DNA from: VXYL01 sp965243095
GTDB lineage: Bacteria > Pseudomonadota > Gammaproteobacteria > Pseudomonadales > Azotimanducaceae
Assembly: GCA_965243095.1 (NCBI GenBank)
Contig: OZ251530.1
Location: 4,526,001-4,590,000, forward strand
Reading direction: 5' to 3'
DNA length: 64,000 nucleotides
A program made the translations under genes and the position numbers. The notes under the pieces were generated by a model. That model did no database searches and had not been told where the DNA came from. It worked only from the letters and a program-made list of their open reading frames with translations. Of the stretch, positions 51,226 to 60,897 are shown one piece after another. The stretch's first letter is position 1; each line of letters begins with the position of its first letter.

Positions 51226-53376
51226 TCATGGGGCAAGCCCACGGATCACGCGGAACCCGAGCGTGTCGGAGCGGCGGCCAGGAGAGTGCCCGTACCGGAA
51301 AGCGGCGCGGATGTGCGGCGGTCCGAGGCCCCAAGAGCCGCCGCGCGAGACGCGCAGGGAGCAAAATCCGTCCTGCCACGCGCTCCCGTCCACCGGTGCC
51401 CCCGCGTAGTTGTTGTTCCAGCAGTCACCCGTCCACTCCTCCACGTTCCCCAGCATGTCGTGCAGACCCCAGCTATTCGACGGATAGCTGCCCACCGGTG
51501 CCGTATACAAATGCCCGTCGCGGCACGACGCTACCCGCCACCGCCACCACTCCGGGTAGCGCTCCTTCACGCTCGCATCCGCGCCGTTGGCGTGGCGGCA
51601 CTGCCCCGACTCCCCCTCGCCCCAATGTCGCGCCATCGCTGTCCCTGCCCGCGCCGCATACTCCCACTCCGACTCGCTCGGCAGGCGATATTCTTCCCCG
51701 GTTTGTCGCGACAACCACTCTGCATAGGCCCGCGCGTCGTTCCAGCTCACGCACACCACAGGATGCCCACCATTCTGCCCAAAGCCCGGACTACGCCAAT
51801 CCGGGTCGGTGCGCCCATTGGACCCACCTACTACGTTGTGGTGGTGCCTTTCATGCGTCCCACACGAGTTTGCCGCCGAGTGTCCCGTTGCGTCCACGAA
51901 CCAACCAAACTCCGCTACTGTCACTTCGTGTCGGCCGATCGCGAATGGCGCTCCGATCGTCACTTCATGCACCGGGCCTTGATCCTCCGAGTGGCCCGGC
52001 TCATACGATGGCGAACCCATCTGGTAAGAACCTGCCGGCACCACCACCATCTCAGGACAGTCTGGGCAATCGCGGAAGCGGTCGCCAACACTGGGGCCGG
52101 CCCTTTGCAACACCATCCGGCTCACCGTCGGCACCGACCCATGCGCCACGTCGTCCGTCTTCGTCATGTAGCCCGGCGCACTCGCCTCCACCGCGTACCA
52201 ACCCGCCGCAAGCTCCATTCCCGCACGGTAGGGCAAGCCGATGTTCAGAATGCGCACTTGGGCATCCGCTGGTTCCACCAGCACCGTGAACGGCTGCTCG
52301 GCAGGCGGTTGCGTGGCCAACCACACAAGCGCAATCACAAGCAACGAGCCTGCGACGAGCGCACCTAGCCATGCGGCCCTGCTACCGGCCGTGCGCGTGC
52401 GCTTGCCCGTTCGATCGGTAGTCGGAGGCAAAGCGGGCTGACTGGCTCGCCGCAACTCCGAGTCGTGCGACTGCTGCGGCGTAGTGGCAATCTCCCACCA
52501 AGGCAGCCACTCGTTCAAGCTCTGCGGGCGCTCCATTTCGACCACCCGCAAACCTTGGTCCACCGCATCCAAAAACGCCGGCGAGTAGCCCGACGGGGGC
52601 GTCTCCGCCAAACGCGGTAGAGGGTCTGTCCGCGTCCGCAGCAACTGGCTTTGGCGACGCGGCGCCTCTATTGGCGCATCGCCTGTGATGGCGCGGTAAC
52701 ACATGGCTGAAAGGGCGTAGATGTCCGTCCACGGGCCCTGATGCCCGTCGCTTTCGTACTGCTCCGGCGGCGAATAGCCGGCGGAGGCGATGGCCGTCAT
52801 GCTTCTGCTCCGGCGACCCAATGCCTGCCGCGCCGAGCCGAAGTCCAGCAGCACCGGCGATTCGTCCGCACGGCGCACGAAGATGTTCGCCGGCTTGATG
52901 TCCCGGTGCAGGAACCCCGCGGCGTGGACTTGCCGCAGCCCGTCCACCACCGGCCGCAGCACCCGGTTCAACTGCGCTTCGGTCAAAGTGCCGTGGCGTC
53001 GCAGCAAGGCGTCGAGCGGTTCGCCATCCTCGTAGTCCATCACGATGTACGCGGTGTTGTTGGCCTCGAAGCAGTCGCGCACGCGCACCACGTTCGGATG
53101 CTCGAAGCGGGCCAGCGTCCGGGCCTCGTCCAGAAACCGGCTCAAGCCCCACTCGAAGCCCTCGCGGTCGCCGGCGGACTTCGGGTGTACCTCCGTGCCG
53201 TCGCGCACGGCGATCTCGTTCGGCAGGTACTCCTTCACGGCGACCTGAACGCCAAGCCCTTTGTGCTCGCACAGGTAGGTCACGCCGAAGCCGCCGACGC
53301 CGACGATCCGCACAATGCGGTAGGTGCCGAGCCGGAAGCCCGGCGGCAGCGCTTGCTTGTGAGCCTCGTCGTTCAT
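51226..53376 (-). CDS. Membrane Ser/Thr protein kinase with PEGA and FGE-sulfatase domains
   Basis: 716 residues. Kinase domain (about 15-285): glycine loop VGVGGFGVTYL, VAVKEYLP (Lys), FLHRDIKPANIF (catalytic Asp), LLDFGSARQAL (DFG), GYSPPEQYE. One membrane helix (AWLGALVAGSLLVIALVWLA), one PEGA repeat (QVRILNIGLPYRAGMELAAG) and a C-terminal FGE/SUMF-like domain (MVVVPAGSYQMGSP, YRLPSESEWEYAARAG, LGNVEEWTGDCW, RGGSWG). The extracytoplasmic half probably senses a ligand and the kinase signals inward to FHA proteins. Start ATG 53376 (MNDEAHKQALPPGFRLG). Confidence 0.92.
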   Translation of the reverse strand: MNDEAHKQALPPGFRLGTYRIVRIVGVGGFGVTYLCEHKGLGVQVAVKEYLPNEIAVRDGTEVHPKSAGDREGFEWGLSRFLDEARTLARFEHPNVVRVRDCFEANNTAYIVMDYEDGEPLDALLRRHGTLTEAQLNRVLRPVVDGLRQVHAAGFLHRDIKPANIFVRRADESPVLLDFGSARQALGRRSRSMTAIASAGYSPPEQYESDGHQGPWTDIYALSAMCYRAITGDAPIEAPRRQSQLLRTRTDPLPRLAETPPSGYSPAFLDAVDQGLRVVEMERPQSLNEWLPWWEIATTPQQSHDSELRRASQPALPPTTDRTGKRTRTAGSRAAWLGALVAGSLLVIALVWLATQPPAEQPFTVLVEPADAQVRILNIGLPYRAGMELAAGWYAVEASAPGYMTKTDDVAHGSVPTVSRMVLQRAGPSVGDRFRDCPDCPEMVVVPAGSYQMGSPSYEPGHSEDQGPVHEVTIGAPFAIGRHEVTVAEFGWFVDATGHSAANSCGTHERHHHNVVGGSNGRTDPDWRSPGFGQNGGHPVVCVSWNDARAYAEWLSRQTGEEYRLPSESEWEYAARAGTAMARHWGEGESGQCRHANGADASVKERYPEWWRWRVASCRDGHLYTAPVGSYPSNSWGLHDMLGNVEEWTGDCWNNNYAGAPVDGSAWQDGFCSLRVSRGGSWGLGPPHIRAAFRYGHSPGRRSDTLGFRVIRGLAP

Positions 53377-53670
53377 TGGGAGGCACGGTAGCACAGCGCG
53401 TACGACCTAGGAGAGGCGGCCCGACGCCCAACCGAAGCCACCTTATGCCATACAGCCTAGGCGACCTCTTCAGTATCGCGCCCGAGGCAACCGGTCGGCG
53501 GGATTCAGCAGATCCAGCCACCGCGGCCCGGCCACGGGGACGTACGGTTGGTGTTGGCGAAACCCCTTCTAGCCGCGATCTATGGTATGGTGTACGCAGT
53601 CCATGACCCAGAACGCCGACACCAAAACCGCCATCGCCCCCTTCCACCAAGATGCCGAAAGCCGAGACGT

Positions 53671-55920
53671 ATGACCAACTACGACTTCCAAGCCCTATCG
53701 CCCAAGGACTTCGAGCACCTCAGCCGCGACCTCCTAGAGGCCGAGCTAGGTGGGAGCTTCGAGAGCTTCACTAGCGGGCCGGACTCCGGCATTGACTCTC
53801 GCCGCTTGCTCCCAACGAGCCAGATTGTCGTACAGTGCAAGCACTACTGTAATTCCCCGTTCCGCACGTTATTCGCGGACATCCGCAACCGCGAACGGAA
53901 GCACATTCTGGATCTGCCACCCCGCACCCGGTACATCCTAGCCACTTCCATGGGCTTGACGCCGGCGAACAAGGATAAGCTCTTCGAGATTCTCCAACCG
54001 CATTGCGCTAGCCCGGCCGACATCTTTGGAAAGGACGACATCAACGACCTACTCACCAAATACCCAGCCGTAGAAGAGCGCCACCACAAGCTGTGGTTGA
54101 CAAGCACTGCCACGCTTCAACGCGTTATACATAGCCGAATTGTCACAGATTCTGTGTCACACTTAGAAGATGTACGTCGGAGGCTGGCGCGCTATGTGCC
54201 CAATGCAAGCCTAAATCGTGCTCAAGAGATCCTTGACGAACATCACATTTGTATCATTTCCGGCATACCCGGGATCGGAAAGACGACACTCGCGGAGGTC
54301 CTCGTTACACAATTGGTCGACAAGGACGATTTCGCTCCGTTTAGAATCGGCAACAAACTCGATGAGATCAAGTCAATAAAGGATAAGTCAAGAAAACAAG
54401 TATTCTACTTTGATGACTTCCTTGGCCGGACGGATCTCATTCACCCAGAACGAAACGAGGACCGGGATCTTCAAGATCTCATACGTCAAGTCGCCGAGAA
54501 CGATCTATGGCGCCTAATACTCACTACTAGAGAATACATCTTGAATGCCGCTAAAGCGCGTTACGAGGCCATCCATCAACTTCCTGACGGATTTGCTCGT
54601 TGTATCGTTGACCTCGGCGACTACACGCTTTTCGTCAGAGCACAGATATTGTATAACCACATCTATTTCTCCGATTTGCCGAAATCACACAAGCTAGCGA
54701 TACTGGAGAACTTCTCCTATCGCAAGATCATAGACCATCATAATTTCATTCCGCGGTTGATTGACTGGATGACGGGGTACTTTTATACCCACCATACGGA
54801 CGCTAAAGAGTACCTTGTTGACTTTCAGACCAATCTGGATGACCCGAAGCGCATCTGGGAGTACGCTTTTCTACACCAAATTAGCGAAGCGTCTCAACAC
54901 CTCATTCTGATTCTTGCTACGTTGCCGTCGCGTGTGTATGAGGAAGATGCACATATATGCTTCCGAGAATTTCGTTCTTACCGGAGGAAGAAATACGGGG
55001 ATGTGATCCGTGCGAACGATTGGGACACGGCATTGCGAGAACTTGACGGTAGCTTTCTTGCCACCGTCCGAGCAGGAGGACGCATTGCTATTCAGTTTCA
55101 CAATCCGTCAGTAGAGGACTTCGTCAAGGAGTACATGGGCAGAACACCCATTGACGTTGACGATCTGCTCGCGTCGATTGTCTTCTTCGAACAGTTTGCC
55201 AAGCTCTGGACGGCGCATAAGGAACGCCTTGAGCTGCATGACACGACCTTCGAAAGGCTAAAGCAATTTGTCCCTGGCCGGCAGGTTCGTACCGTGTCGA
55301 CAGGGTCCGGTCTGTTTATCGTCGCAGCGATTGAGGAACAGGTTCGGTTTCTAATGCGGGTGGCAAAACGAATGGGGCGAAATGTGGCGGAGGCTGCAGG
55401 ACGTGCAATGACGATCTTGACGAGTCGGTGGCAGAAGGAAGAAGGCGACAGATCTTCTTGCCTCGCTCTACTCTTGGATTGGCAAAGGGAGTTAGGGAGT
55501 GTTCCGGAGGTGCCCCTTGTTGCTGCAAAGAACTTTATGATCCACGCCGAATATCACCTCGAGGACTTCGATGCTAGTGCAAAGTTCGTGGACGCATTCC
55601 CAAGTGCTGCTTCCGAAGAAGAACTGGAGTTACTGGCTGCACAATTTGACGAAGTTCTTCCGGACATCTGCGACGGACAATCCGTTGACGATCTCTTGGA
55701 GATAGTCGAAGTTGTGGAACGTGTTGGTAATGTGTTGGAGATGGATGTAGAGAACATCCTAGACGAGCTCAACGAGAACATAGAGGAGATGGAAAACAAG
55801 GTGCGCCAACAGGCGGGTCATCGGCCGACCAGATGGGAAAGCGAGCAGGAAGAGAGAGATGAAATGGGGACGATTGATACGATGTTCGCCGATCTGCGGG
55901 ACTTGCTTGCTAGCTCCTAG
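53671..55920 (+). CDS. Restriction-endonuclease/STAND NTPase fusion, defence type
   Basis: 749 residues. N-terminal Mrr-like PD-(D/E)XK nuclease: ALSPKDFEHLSRDLLEAELG, GPDSGID (Asp) and IVVQCKHY (Q-x-K). Then a STAND-like NTPase with Walker A ISGIPGIGKTTLAE (residues ~196-209), Walker B KQVFYFDDFLG and sensor LILTTREYIL, followed by a long helical C-terminal region (probably repeats) ending in an acidic coiled coil. REase-STAND fusions are typical of antiphage sensors that activate a nuclease on recognition. Clearly less GC-rich than the neighbours, with many ATA/TTG-type codons, a sign of transfer. ATG 53671; upstream frame is non-coding. Confidence 0.88.
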   Translation: MTNYDFQALSPKDFEHLSRDLLEAELGGSFESFTSGPDSGIDSRRLLPTSQIVVQCKHYCNSPFRTLFADIRNRERKHILDLPPRTRYILATSMGLTPANKDKLFEILQPHCASPADIFGKDDINDLLTKYPAVEERHHKLWLTSTATLQRVIHSRIVTDSVSHLEDVRRRLARYVPNASLNRAQEILDEHHICIISGIPGIGKTTLAEVLVTQLVDKDDFAPFRIGNKLDEIKSIKDKSRKQVFYFDDFLGRTDLIHPERNEDRDLQDLIRQVAENDLWRLILTTREYILNAAKARYEAIHQLPDGFARCIVDLGDYTLFVRAQILYNHIYFSDLPKSHKLAILENFSYRKIIDHHNFIPRLIDWMTGYFYTHHTDAKEYLVDFQTNLDDPKRIWEYAFLHQISEASQHLILILATLPSRVYEEDAHICFREFRSYRRKKYGDVIRANDWDTALRELDGSFLATVRAGGRIAIQFHNPSVEDFVKEYMGRTPIDVDDLLASIVFFEQFAKLWTAHKERLELHDTTFERLKQFVPGRQVRTVSTGSGLFIVAAIEEQVRFLMRVAKRMGRNVAEAAGRAMTILTSRWQKEEGDRSSCLALLLDWQRELGSVPEVPLVAAKNFMIHAEYHLEDFDASAKFVDAFPSAASEEELELLAAQFDEVLPDICDGQSVDDLLEIVEVVERVGNVLEMDVENILDELNENIEEMENKVRQQAGHRPTRWESEQEERDEMGTIDTMFADLRDLLASS

Positions 55921-56014
55921 CCCGGCAAATCGGCGGCCATCGTGCTGTGTCGCGCTGGGTGAACTGCGTGGTTCGGTCGCAGGGGTCTATGCGCGTACAA
56001 CTGGCCTTACAGCG

Positions 56015-56180
56015 GCGGCTCCTCCATTGGCGCATGGCCTATGATCGCACGATAGCACAGGGCCGAAAAAGGGCGTAGCTGTCCGTCCACGGGCCTGAGT
56101 CCGTTGCTCTCGTACTGCTCCGGCGGCGAATAGCCGGCGCAGGCGATGGCCGTTACGCTCTTGCTCCTGCGAACAAGCCG
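56015..56180 (-). pseudogene. Remnant of a Ser/Thr kinase gene
   Basis: Encodes SVTAIACAGYSPPEQYES and matches base by base, with scattered changes and indels, the kinase activation-segment region at 52670-52810 and 58660-58800. No complete kinase motifs. It shows that the kinase family has been copied and lost here. The 55921-56330 gap contains this remnant and a candidate promoter only. Confidence 0.8.
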
Positions 56181-56224
56181 AAACCGCCTACGCCGGGCGT
56201 TGGGAACAAGAGCGTCGTATCGTG

Positions 56225-56230
56225 TATAAT
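56225..56230 (+). promoter_or_regulatory. Candidate -10 box TATAAT
   Basis: Exact -10 consensus, with TTGGGA 19 bp upstream (56200-56205) as a weak -35. It could drive the small gene starting at 56331. Confidence 0.4.
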
Positions 56231-56330
56231 TTGGCCATGCGCTCACGCCCTCAGCAAACCCATCCGTGTTCGTCGTCCGTCGTTCGTGAGTGCATCATGC
56301 GGCGTGGCGAGTTCGCGGGAGATCGTGCGA

Positions 56331-56612
56331 ATGACAGCATCGACCAAAGAAGACCTGCTCGCCCGGGCGCTTAACGCCAAAGAGCCAACAAACTTGGTTG
56401 GCACCGACTTCAATGACGTGGTCGTCCGGGAAGTGGATACGGAGTTCGCACAGGGCTCTGGCGGGCTGCGCGTGGAGTTCGACATCAGCCACCATGCGCT
56501 AGGGAAGGGCGAGGCAGGCGTGTGGCTGTCGAAACTGGCGAACCTGTGTGGCGTGAAGCAGGTCGACGGCGAGACCGGCCGCACAATCAAGCCCGGCGAG
56601 ATGCTCGACTAG
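56331..56612 (+). CDS. Small protein of unknown function
   Basis: 93 residues from ATG 56331 (an earlier in-frame ATG at 56286 is possible). Soluble alpha/beta composition (TNLVGTDFNDVVVREVDTE, LRVEFDISHHALGKGEAG), ending GRTIKPGEMLD. It lies between the kinase remnant and the second kinase gene, which it meets tail to tail with a 14-bp gap. No family recognised. Confidence 0.55.
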   Translation: MTASTKEDLLARALNAKEPTNLVGTDFNDVVVREVDTEFAQGSGGLRVEFDISHHALGKGEAGVWLSKLANLCGVKQVDGETGRTIKPGEMLD

Positions 56613-56626
56613 CTGAACCAGAAAAC

Positions 56627-59363
56627 TCACGGAGCGATCGTCCGGACCACGCGGAACCCGATGTTGAAGCTGCGGATACCGGTGGTGTCCTGAAACCGGG
56701 CTGCGGCGCGCAGGACCGACGGTTTGTTGGCCCATGAGCCGCCACGTGCAACGCGCCTAGAACAATCTCCATCCTCCCACGCGCTCCCGTCTACCGGCCC
56801 TCCCGCGTGGCTGTGGTTCCAGCAGTCACCCGTCCACTCCAATACGTTCCCCAGCATGTCGTGCAGGTCCCAGTCGTTCGATGCGTAGGTCCCAACCGGC
56901 GATGTACGCGCGTGACCATCGTTGCAGCCTGCCTCGAAGATGAAGTCCGTCCAAAAGGAGTCCGTGCTCGCGTCCGCTCCGTTCGCATGCCTGCACTGAT
57001 CCGACTCTCCCTCACCCCAATGTCGCGCCGTCACGGTCCCTGCGCGCGCCGCGTACTCCCACTCGGATTCGCTCGGCAAGCGGTATGCTTCCCCGGTCTC
57101 ACGCGACAGCCACGCCGCATACGCTTGGGCGTCGTCCCAGCTCACGCACACCACGGGATGTCGACCGCTCTGGTCGAAGCCCGGATTGCGCCAGTCGCGG
57201 CCCTTGCGGTTCTTCATCTTGCGGCCTTTGGTTGCCCAGCAGGAGCTACCCGCCGAATAGCCCGTTTGGTCGACGAACCGACGGAATTCCGACACCGTCA
57301 CCTCGTGTCGACCGATCGCGAACGATGCTCCAATCGACACTACACGCACATGGCCTTCATGCCCCTGTCGCCCCTGCTCGGACAATGGCGAACCCATCCG
57401 AAACGTGCCCGCGGGCAACGCAACCATTTCTGGACACACCGCGCAGTCGCGGAAGCGTTCGGGGACGGCCTTTTGCAACACGAACCGCCGCACTGTCGGT
57501 ATCGACCCGTGCGCCACGATTTCCGTGACTGTCTTGTAGCCAGTTGCGCTCGCCTCCACTCGGTACGATCCCGGCGGCAATTGCATCCCCGGCTGGTACA
57601 CCGCCCCATGATCCAACAGCCGCACCCGCGCCTGTGCCGGCTCCACCTGCACCGTGAATGGCTGGCCAAGCGGCGACAGCGACATCCGATGCAGTGTCGG
57701 TACGCTGCCGTGCGCCACCGTCTCGGTCTTCGTAGCGTAGCCCGGCGCACTCGCCTCCACCTCGTACGATCCCGCCGCCAGTGCCATCCTGGCCCGGTAC
57801 GGCGAACCGATGTTCAGAATCCGCACCCGCGCATCCGCCGGCTCCACCTGCACCGTGAACGGCTGCGCATGCCGCGACAACGCCATGTGATGCAGCGTCG
57901 GCGCGGTGCCGTGTGTCACCGTCTCCGTCTTCGTCACATAGCCCGGCGCACTCGCCTCCACCTCGTACGAACCCGCCGCAAGCTCCATTCTCGCCCGGTA
58001 CGGCGAACCGATGTTCAGAATCCGCACTCGTGCATCCGCTGGATCAACCTGCACCGTGAATGGATGCAACGGCGATTGCGGAGTGATGCGGATCCCAAGC
58101 CGCGACAGCGCCATCCGATGCAGCGTTGGCGCGGTGCCGTGCGCCACCGTCTCTGTCTTCGTCCTGTAGCCCGGCGCACTCGCCTCCACCTTGTACGAAC
58201 CCGCCGCAAGCTCCATTCCCCCACGGTACGGCAGGCCGATGTTCAGAATGCGCACATGTGCATCCGCCGGATCCACCTGCACCGTGAACGGATGCTCGGT
58301 CGCCTGTCGGGTGACCAACCACACGAGCGCAATCACAAGCAACGATCCCGCCGCTAGCCACGCGGCCCTGCCAGCTCCTTTGCCCGCCTTGCGCTCGTCC
58401 GTTCGATGGGGAGTCGGATGCGCAGCGGGCTGCTTGGTTCGCCTCGATTCCGTGTCCAGCGACGGCGGGGGCGTGGCGGCACGCTCCAACCTCGGCAGCC
58501 ACTCATCCAAGCTCTGCGGGCGCTCCGTCTCGATCACCGCCAAGCCCCGATCCACGGCTTGCAGAAAGGCCGGCGAGTAGCCCGCCGCGGGCATATCCGC
58601 CAAACGGGGCAGCGGATCCGTCTGCGAGCGCAGCAAACGGCTTTGACGCCGCGGTGCCTCCACCGGCGCCTTGCCCGTGATCGCGCGATGGCACAGGGCG
58701 CTCAGCGCGTAGATGTCCGTCCACGGCCCCTGCTCGCCGTCGCTCTCGTACTGCTCCGGCGGCGAATAGCCGGCGGAGGCGATGGCCGTCATGCTCCTGC
58801 TCTTGCGGCCCAATGCCTGTCGCGCCGAGCCGAAGTCCAGCAGTACCGGCGACTCGTCCGAGCGGCGCACGAAGATGTTCGCCGGCTTGATGTCCCGGTG
58901 CAGGAATCCCGCCGCGTGTACTTGCCGCAGCCCGTCCACCACCGGGCCGCAGCACCCGGCTCAACTGCGCCTCCGTCAGCGTGCCGTGGCGTCGCAGCAA
59001 GGCGTCGAGCGGCTCGCCGTCCTCGTAGTCCATCACGATGTAGGCGGTGTTGTTGGCCTCGAAGCAGTCGCGCACGCGCACCACGTTGGGATGCTCGAAG
59101 CGGGCCAGCGTCCTGGCCTCGTCCAGAAACCGGCTCAAGCCCCACTCGAAGCCCTCGCGGTCGCCGGCCGACTTCGGGTGTACCTCCGTGCCGTCGCGCA
59201 CGGCGATCTCGTTCGGCAGGTACTCCTTCACGGCGACCTGAACGCCGAGCCCCGTGTGCTCGCACAGGTAGGTGACGCCGACGCCGCCGACGCCGAGGAT
59301 CCGCACAACGCGGTAGGCGCCAAGCCGGAAGCCGGGCGGCAGCGCTTGCTTGTGGTCCTCCAT
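56627..59363 (-). pseudogene. Second membrane Ser/Thr kinase with four PEGA repeats and FGE domain, frameshifted
   Basis: Strong paralogue of the 51226-53376 product. An extra G at 58944-58946 (ACCGGGCCGC against ACCGGCCGC in the other copy) breaks the kinase after about residue 139, before the HRD motif. Repaired, it would be about 911 residues: kinase (VAVKEYLPNE, FLHRDIKPANIF, LLDFGSARQ), membrane helix (AGSLLVIALVWLVTR), four PEGA repeats (three nearly identical, e.g. VRILNIGSPYRARMELAAG, and a diverged fourth VRLLDHGAVYQPGMQLPPG), and an FGE domain (FRMGSPLSEQG, LPSESEWEYAARAG, LGNVLEWTGDC). Either a recent pseudogene or a sequencing error. ATG at 59363. Confidence 0.85.
57610..58320 (-). 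repeat. Four tandem PEGA-coding repeats
   Basis: Unit of about 60-65 codons beginning PFTVQVDPADAHVRILNIG. The first three are nearly identical at the base level and the last (57610-57790) is diverged. The paralogous kinase gene has only one, so the array expanded by duplication. Confidence 0.85.
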
Positions 59364-59457
59364 GAGCGGCAAAGTAGCACAGCACTCGCGGGTCAGGAGG
59401 CCGCGTGTTTGGCACCTTCCTTCCTCGGCGATACTCGCACGGTCGCTCGTCTAGCGT

Positions 59458-59463
59458 TATGAT
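59458..59463 (+). promoter_or_regulatory. Candidate -10 box TATGAT before DUF433 gene 1
   Basis: Five of six bases match the consensus; 34 bp before the ATG at 59497, with a poor -35. Only positional support. Confidence 0.3.
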
Positions 59464-59496
59464 CCTCAGCAGACTTCGACGGATCAGGAGGTTCCA

Positions 59497-59763
59497 ATGG
59501 CGGCATCACCCATAGACAGCATCCCGGGCAAGCTGGGCGGCACGCCCTGTTTCGCCGGCACCCGAGTGACCATCGACATGCTGTTCATGCACTTGGGACG
59601 CGGCGGGACGGTGGACACTTTCATTGCGAGCTACGACTCGATCTCCCGCGAACAGGCCGTCGCTGTGATCCACAAGGCCTGCGATGTCCTGAACGACGAA
59701 CGCGCCTTGCCTTTGGTGGTGGAAGGCGACGAGCGGACGCACGGGACGTCAGTTGGAGGTTGA
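59497..59763 (+). CDS. DUF433 (VapB-like) antitoxin 1
   Basis: 88 residues. IDSIPGKLGGTPCFAGTRVT, LFMHLGRGGTVDTFIASYDS and ISREQAVAVIHKACDVL are the DUF433 signature (winged-helix DNA-binding antitoxins, usually paired with DUF5615 PIN-like toxins). Strong ribosome site CAGGAGG. Its stop overlaps a TTG start of the HicB-like gene instead of a DUF5615 gene. Confidence 0.85.
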   Translation: MAASPIDSIPGKLGGTPCFAGTRVTIDMLFMHLGRGGTVDTFIASYDSISREQAVAVIHKACDVLNDERALPLVVEGDERTHGTSVGG

Positions 59764-60068
59764 ACGGCAGCGTGAATGAACTCAAGCTAAAGTGTTACGC
59801 GTACGGGAGCGGGGCCTCTTGGGAGGCTATTTGCGTTGACTTGAATATCTCCGTGTGCGGCAGTTCGCAACCGGAAGTCCGAGCGTCCCTCCGCACGGCG
59901 GTTGACCTGTATCTTGAGACGGTAGCAACCTTGCCGGCTGCCGAAAAGGACGGTTTTCTGTCGCGCCGTGCGCCTTGGCACTCGCGGGCGAAGCTGGCGA
60001 TTTTGGCTCGGTCCTCGGCTGCTGGTTGCAGAACACCGTTCTCCTTGGTGTCCCGCCCCATGTCCTAG
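59760..60068 (+). CDS. HicB-like (DUF1902-type) small protein
   Basis: 102 residues from TTG 59760, or 98 from GTG 59772. LKCYAYGSGASWEAICVDLN and ASLRTAVDLYLETVATLPA resemble HicB/DUF1902 antitoxin cores. No HicA. The last ~35 residues look unrelated to the family and may be fused junk. The overlap (TTGA) with DUF433 gene 1 suggests coupled expression. Confidence 0.6.
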   Translation: MNGSVNELKLKCYAYGSGASWEAICVDLNISVCGSSQPEVRASLRTAVDLYLETVATLPAAEKDGFLSRRAPWHSRAKLAILARSSAAGCRTPFSLVSRPMS

Positions 60069-60104
60069 CTCGATGTACGTCGTGGCGCGACCCGAGTGCG
60101 TCGA

Positions 60105-60155
60105 TCAGACAACCTTGAAATCAGGACTCACCAGCATGTCGGGCAGCAACTTCAA
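60105..60155 (-). pseudogene. Truncated toxin start (DUF5615 PIN-like) after DUF433 gene 2
   Basis: TTG 60155 overlaps the antitoxin stop (TTGA) and reads KLLPDMLVSPDFKVV then TGA. The KLLxDxxxSP pattern matches the beginning of DUF5615 PIN-like toxins (their first catalytic Asp), after which the gene is lost. Confidence 0.55.
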
Positions 60156-60442
60156 GCAAAGGCGACATCGCTGCCATCGCGCCTCGGCGCCCGTGCGCCC
60201 ACGAGGGATCGGGCACGTTCGACCGCAGCGCAGTCCTTCGTCATATCGTGGGCGGCGAACTTCAGTACGCCTTTGAGTTGGTCAAGTTCAAGGCCGGGGT
60301 ATTGCTCTCGGAACGAGTGGATCGTCCCGCCTTGCATCAAGTGGATGAACAAGTCCTCCACCGGCATGCGGGTATTGGCAATGCAAACCGTCCCGCCCAT
60401 CTTGCGAGGGTTGGAGTCGATTGGGACCGTGCTGAAGCTCAT
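60152..60442 (-). CDS. DUF433 antitoxin 2
   Basis: 96 residues from ATG 60442. VPIDSNPRKMGGTVCIANTR, VEDLFIHLMQGGTIHSFREQ, YPGLELDQLKGVLKFAAHD are typical. The tail after the domain (ERARSLVGARAPRRDG) is basic. Followed by a toxin remnant, so probably an orphan antitoxin. Confidence 0.8.
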   Translation of the reverse strand: MSFSTVPIDSNPRKMGGTVCIANTRMPVEDLFIHLMQGGTIHSFREQYPGLELDQLKGVLKFAAHDMTKDCAAVERARSLVGARAPRRDGSDVAFA

Positions 60443-60657
60443 GGTCCGACCTTCCGTTGCAGGGTGCGAACTATACCCTCGCTTCCGCACCTGGTGGGGG
60501 CAGATGCGGCTGCGGCAAAAGCGCAGCTTCGAGGTCAGCCAACTTGACCTCTGCGGAGCGGCACTGACGTTCCACACATCGCCGCTGGACGCCGTGCGGA
60601 CATTCGGATAGTCAGCACCTGTGGTAGCGTATCCCCAACGCACAACGGGATCGCACG

Positions 60658-60897
60658 ATGACCCTTGAACAAGCCGTGTGGGTGGACCCCGGCCGCATGA
60701 GCGGCGCGCCCTGCTTCCGAGGCAGCCGCCTGCCCGTGCAGCAACTGTTCGACTGGCTGGCGGATGGCGTGTCGCTGGACGAGTTCATCGAGGACTTTCG
60801 CATAGACCGAGCCGCCGCCGAGGTCGTTTTGCGCACGGCGGGCGTGCAACTCTGTCGTCAACGCCTCCAGACGCTTGCGGAAGACGCTCGCGAGTGA
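60658..60897 (+). CDS. DUF433 antitoxin 3
   Basis: 79 residues from ATG 60658. VWVDPGRMSGAPCFRGSRLP, QQLFDWLADGVSLDEFIEDF, AAAEVVLRTAGVQLCRQRL. Ends in a GTGA overlap with the start of a truncated DUF5615-like toxin. Confidence 0.85.
   Translation: MTLEQAVWVDPGRMSGAPCFRGSRLPVQQLFDWLADGVSLDEFIEDFRIDRAAAEVVLRTAGVQLCRQRLQTLAEDARE

Noticed and set aside
56286..56330. Upstream in-frame ATG for the 93-aa protein
   Set aside because: The extra 15 residues have no features and ATG 56331 is equally placed; kept only as an alternative start.
57610..58320. Possible CRISPR array because of repeated units
   Set aside because: The repeats are protein-coding PEGA units of about 190 bp without spacers.
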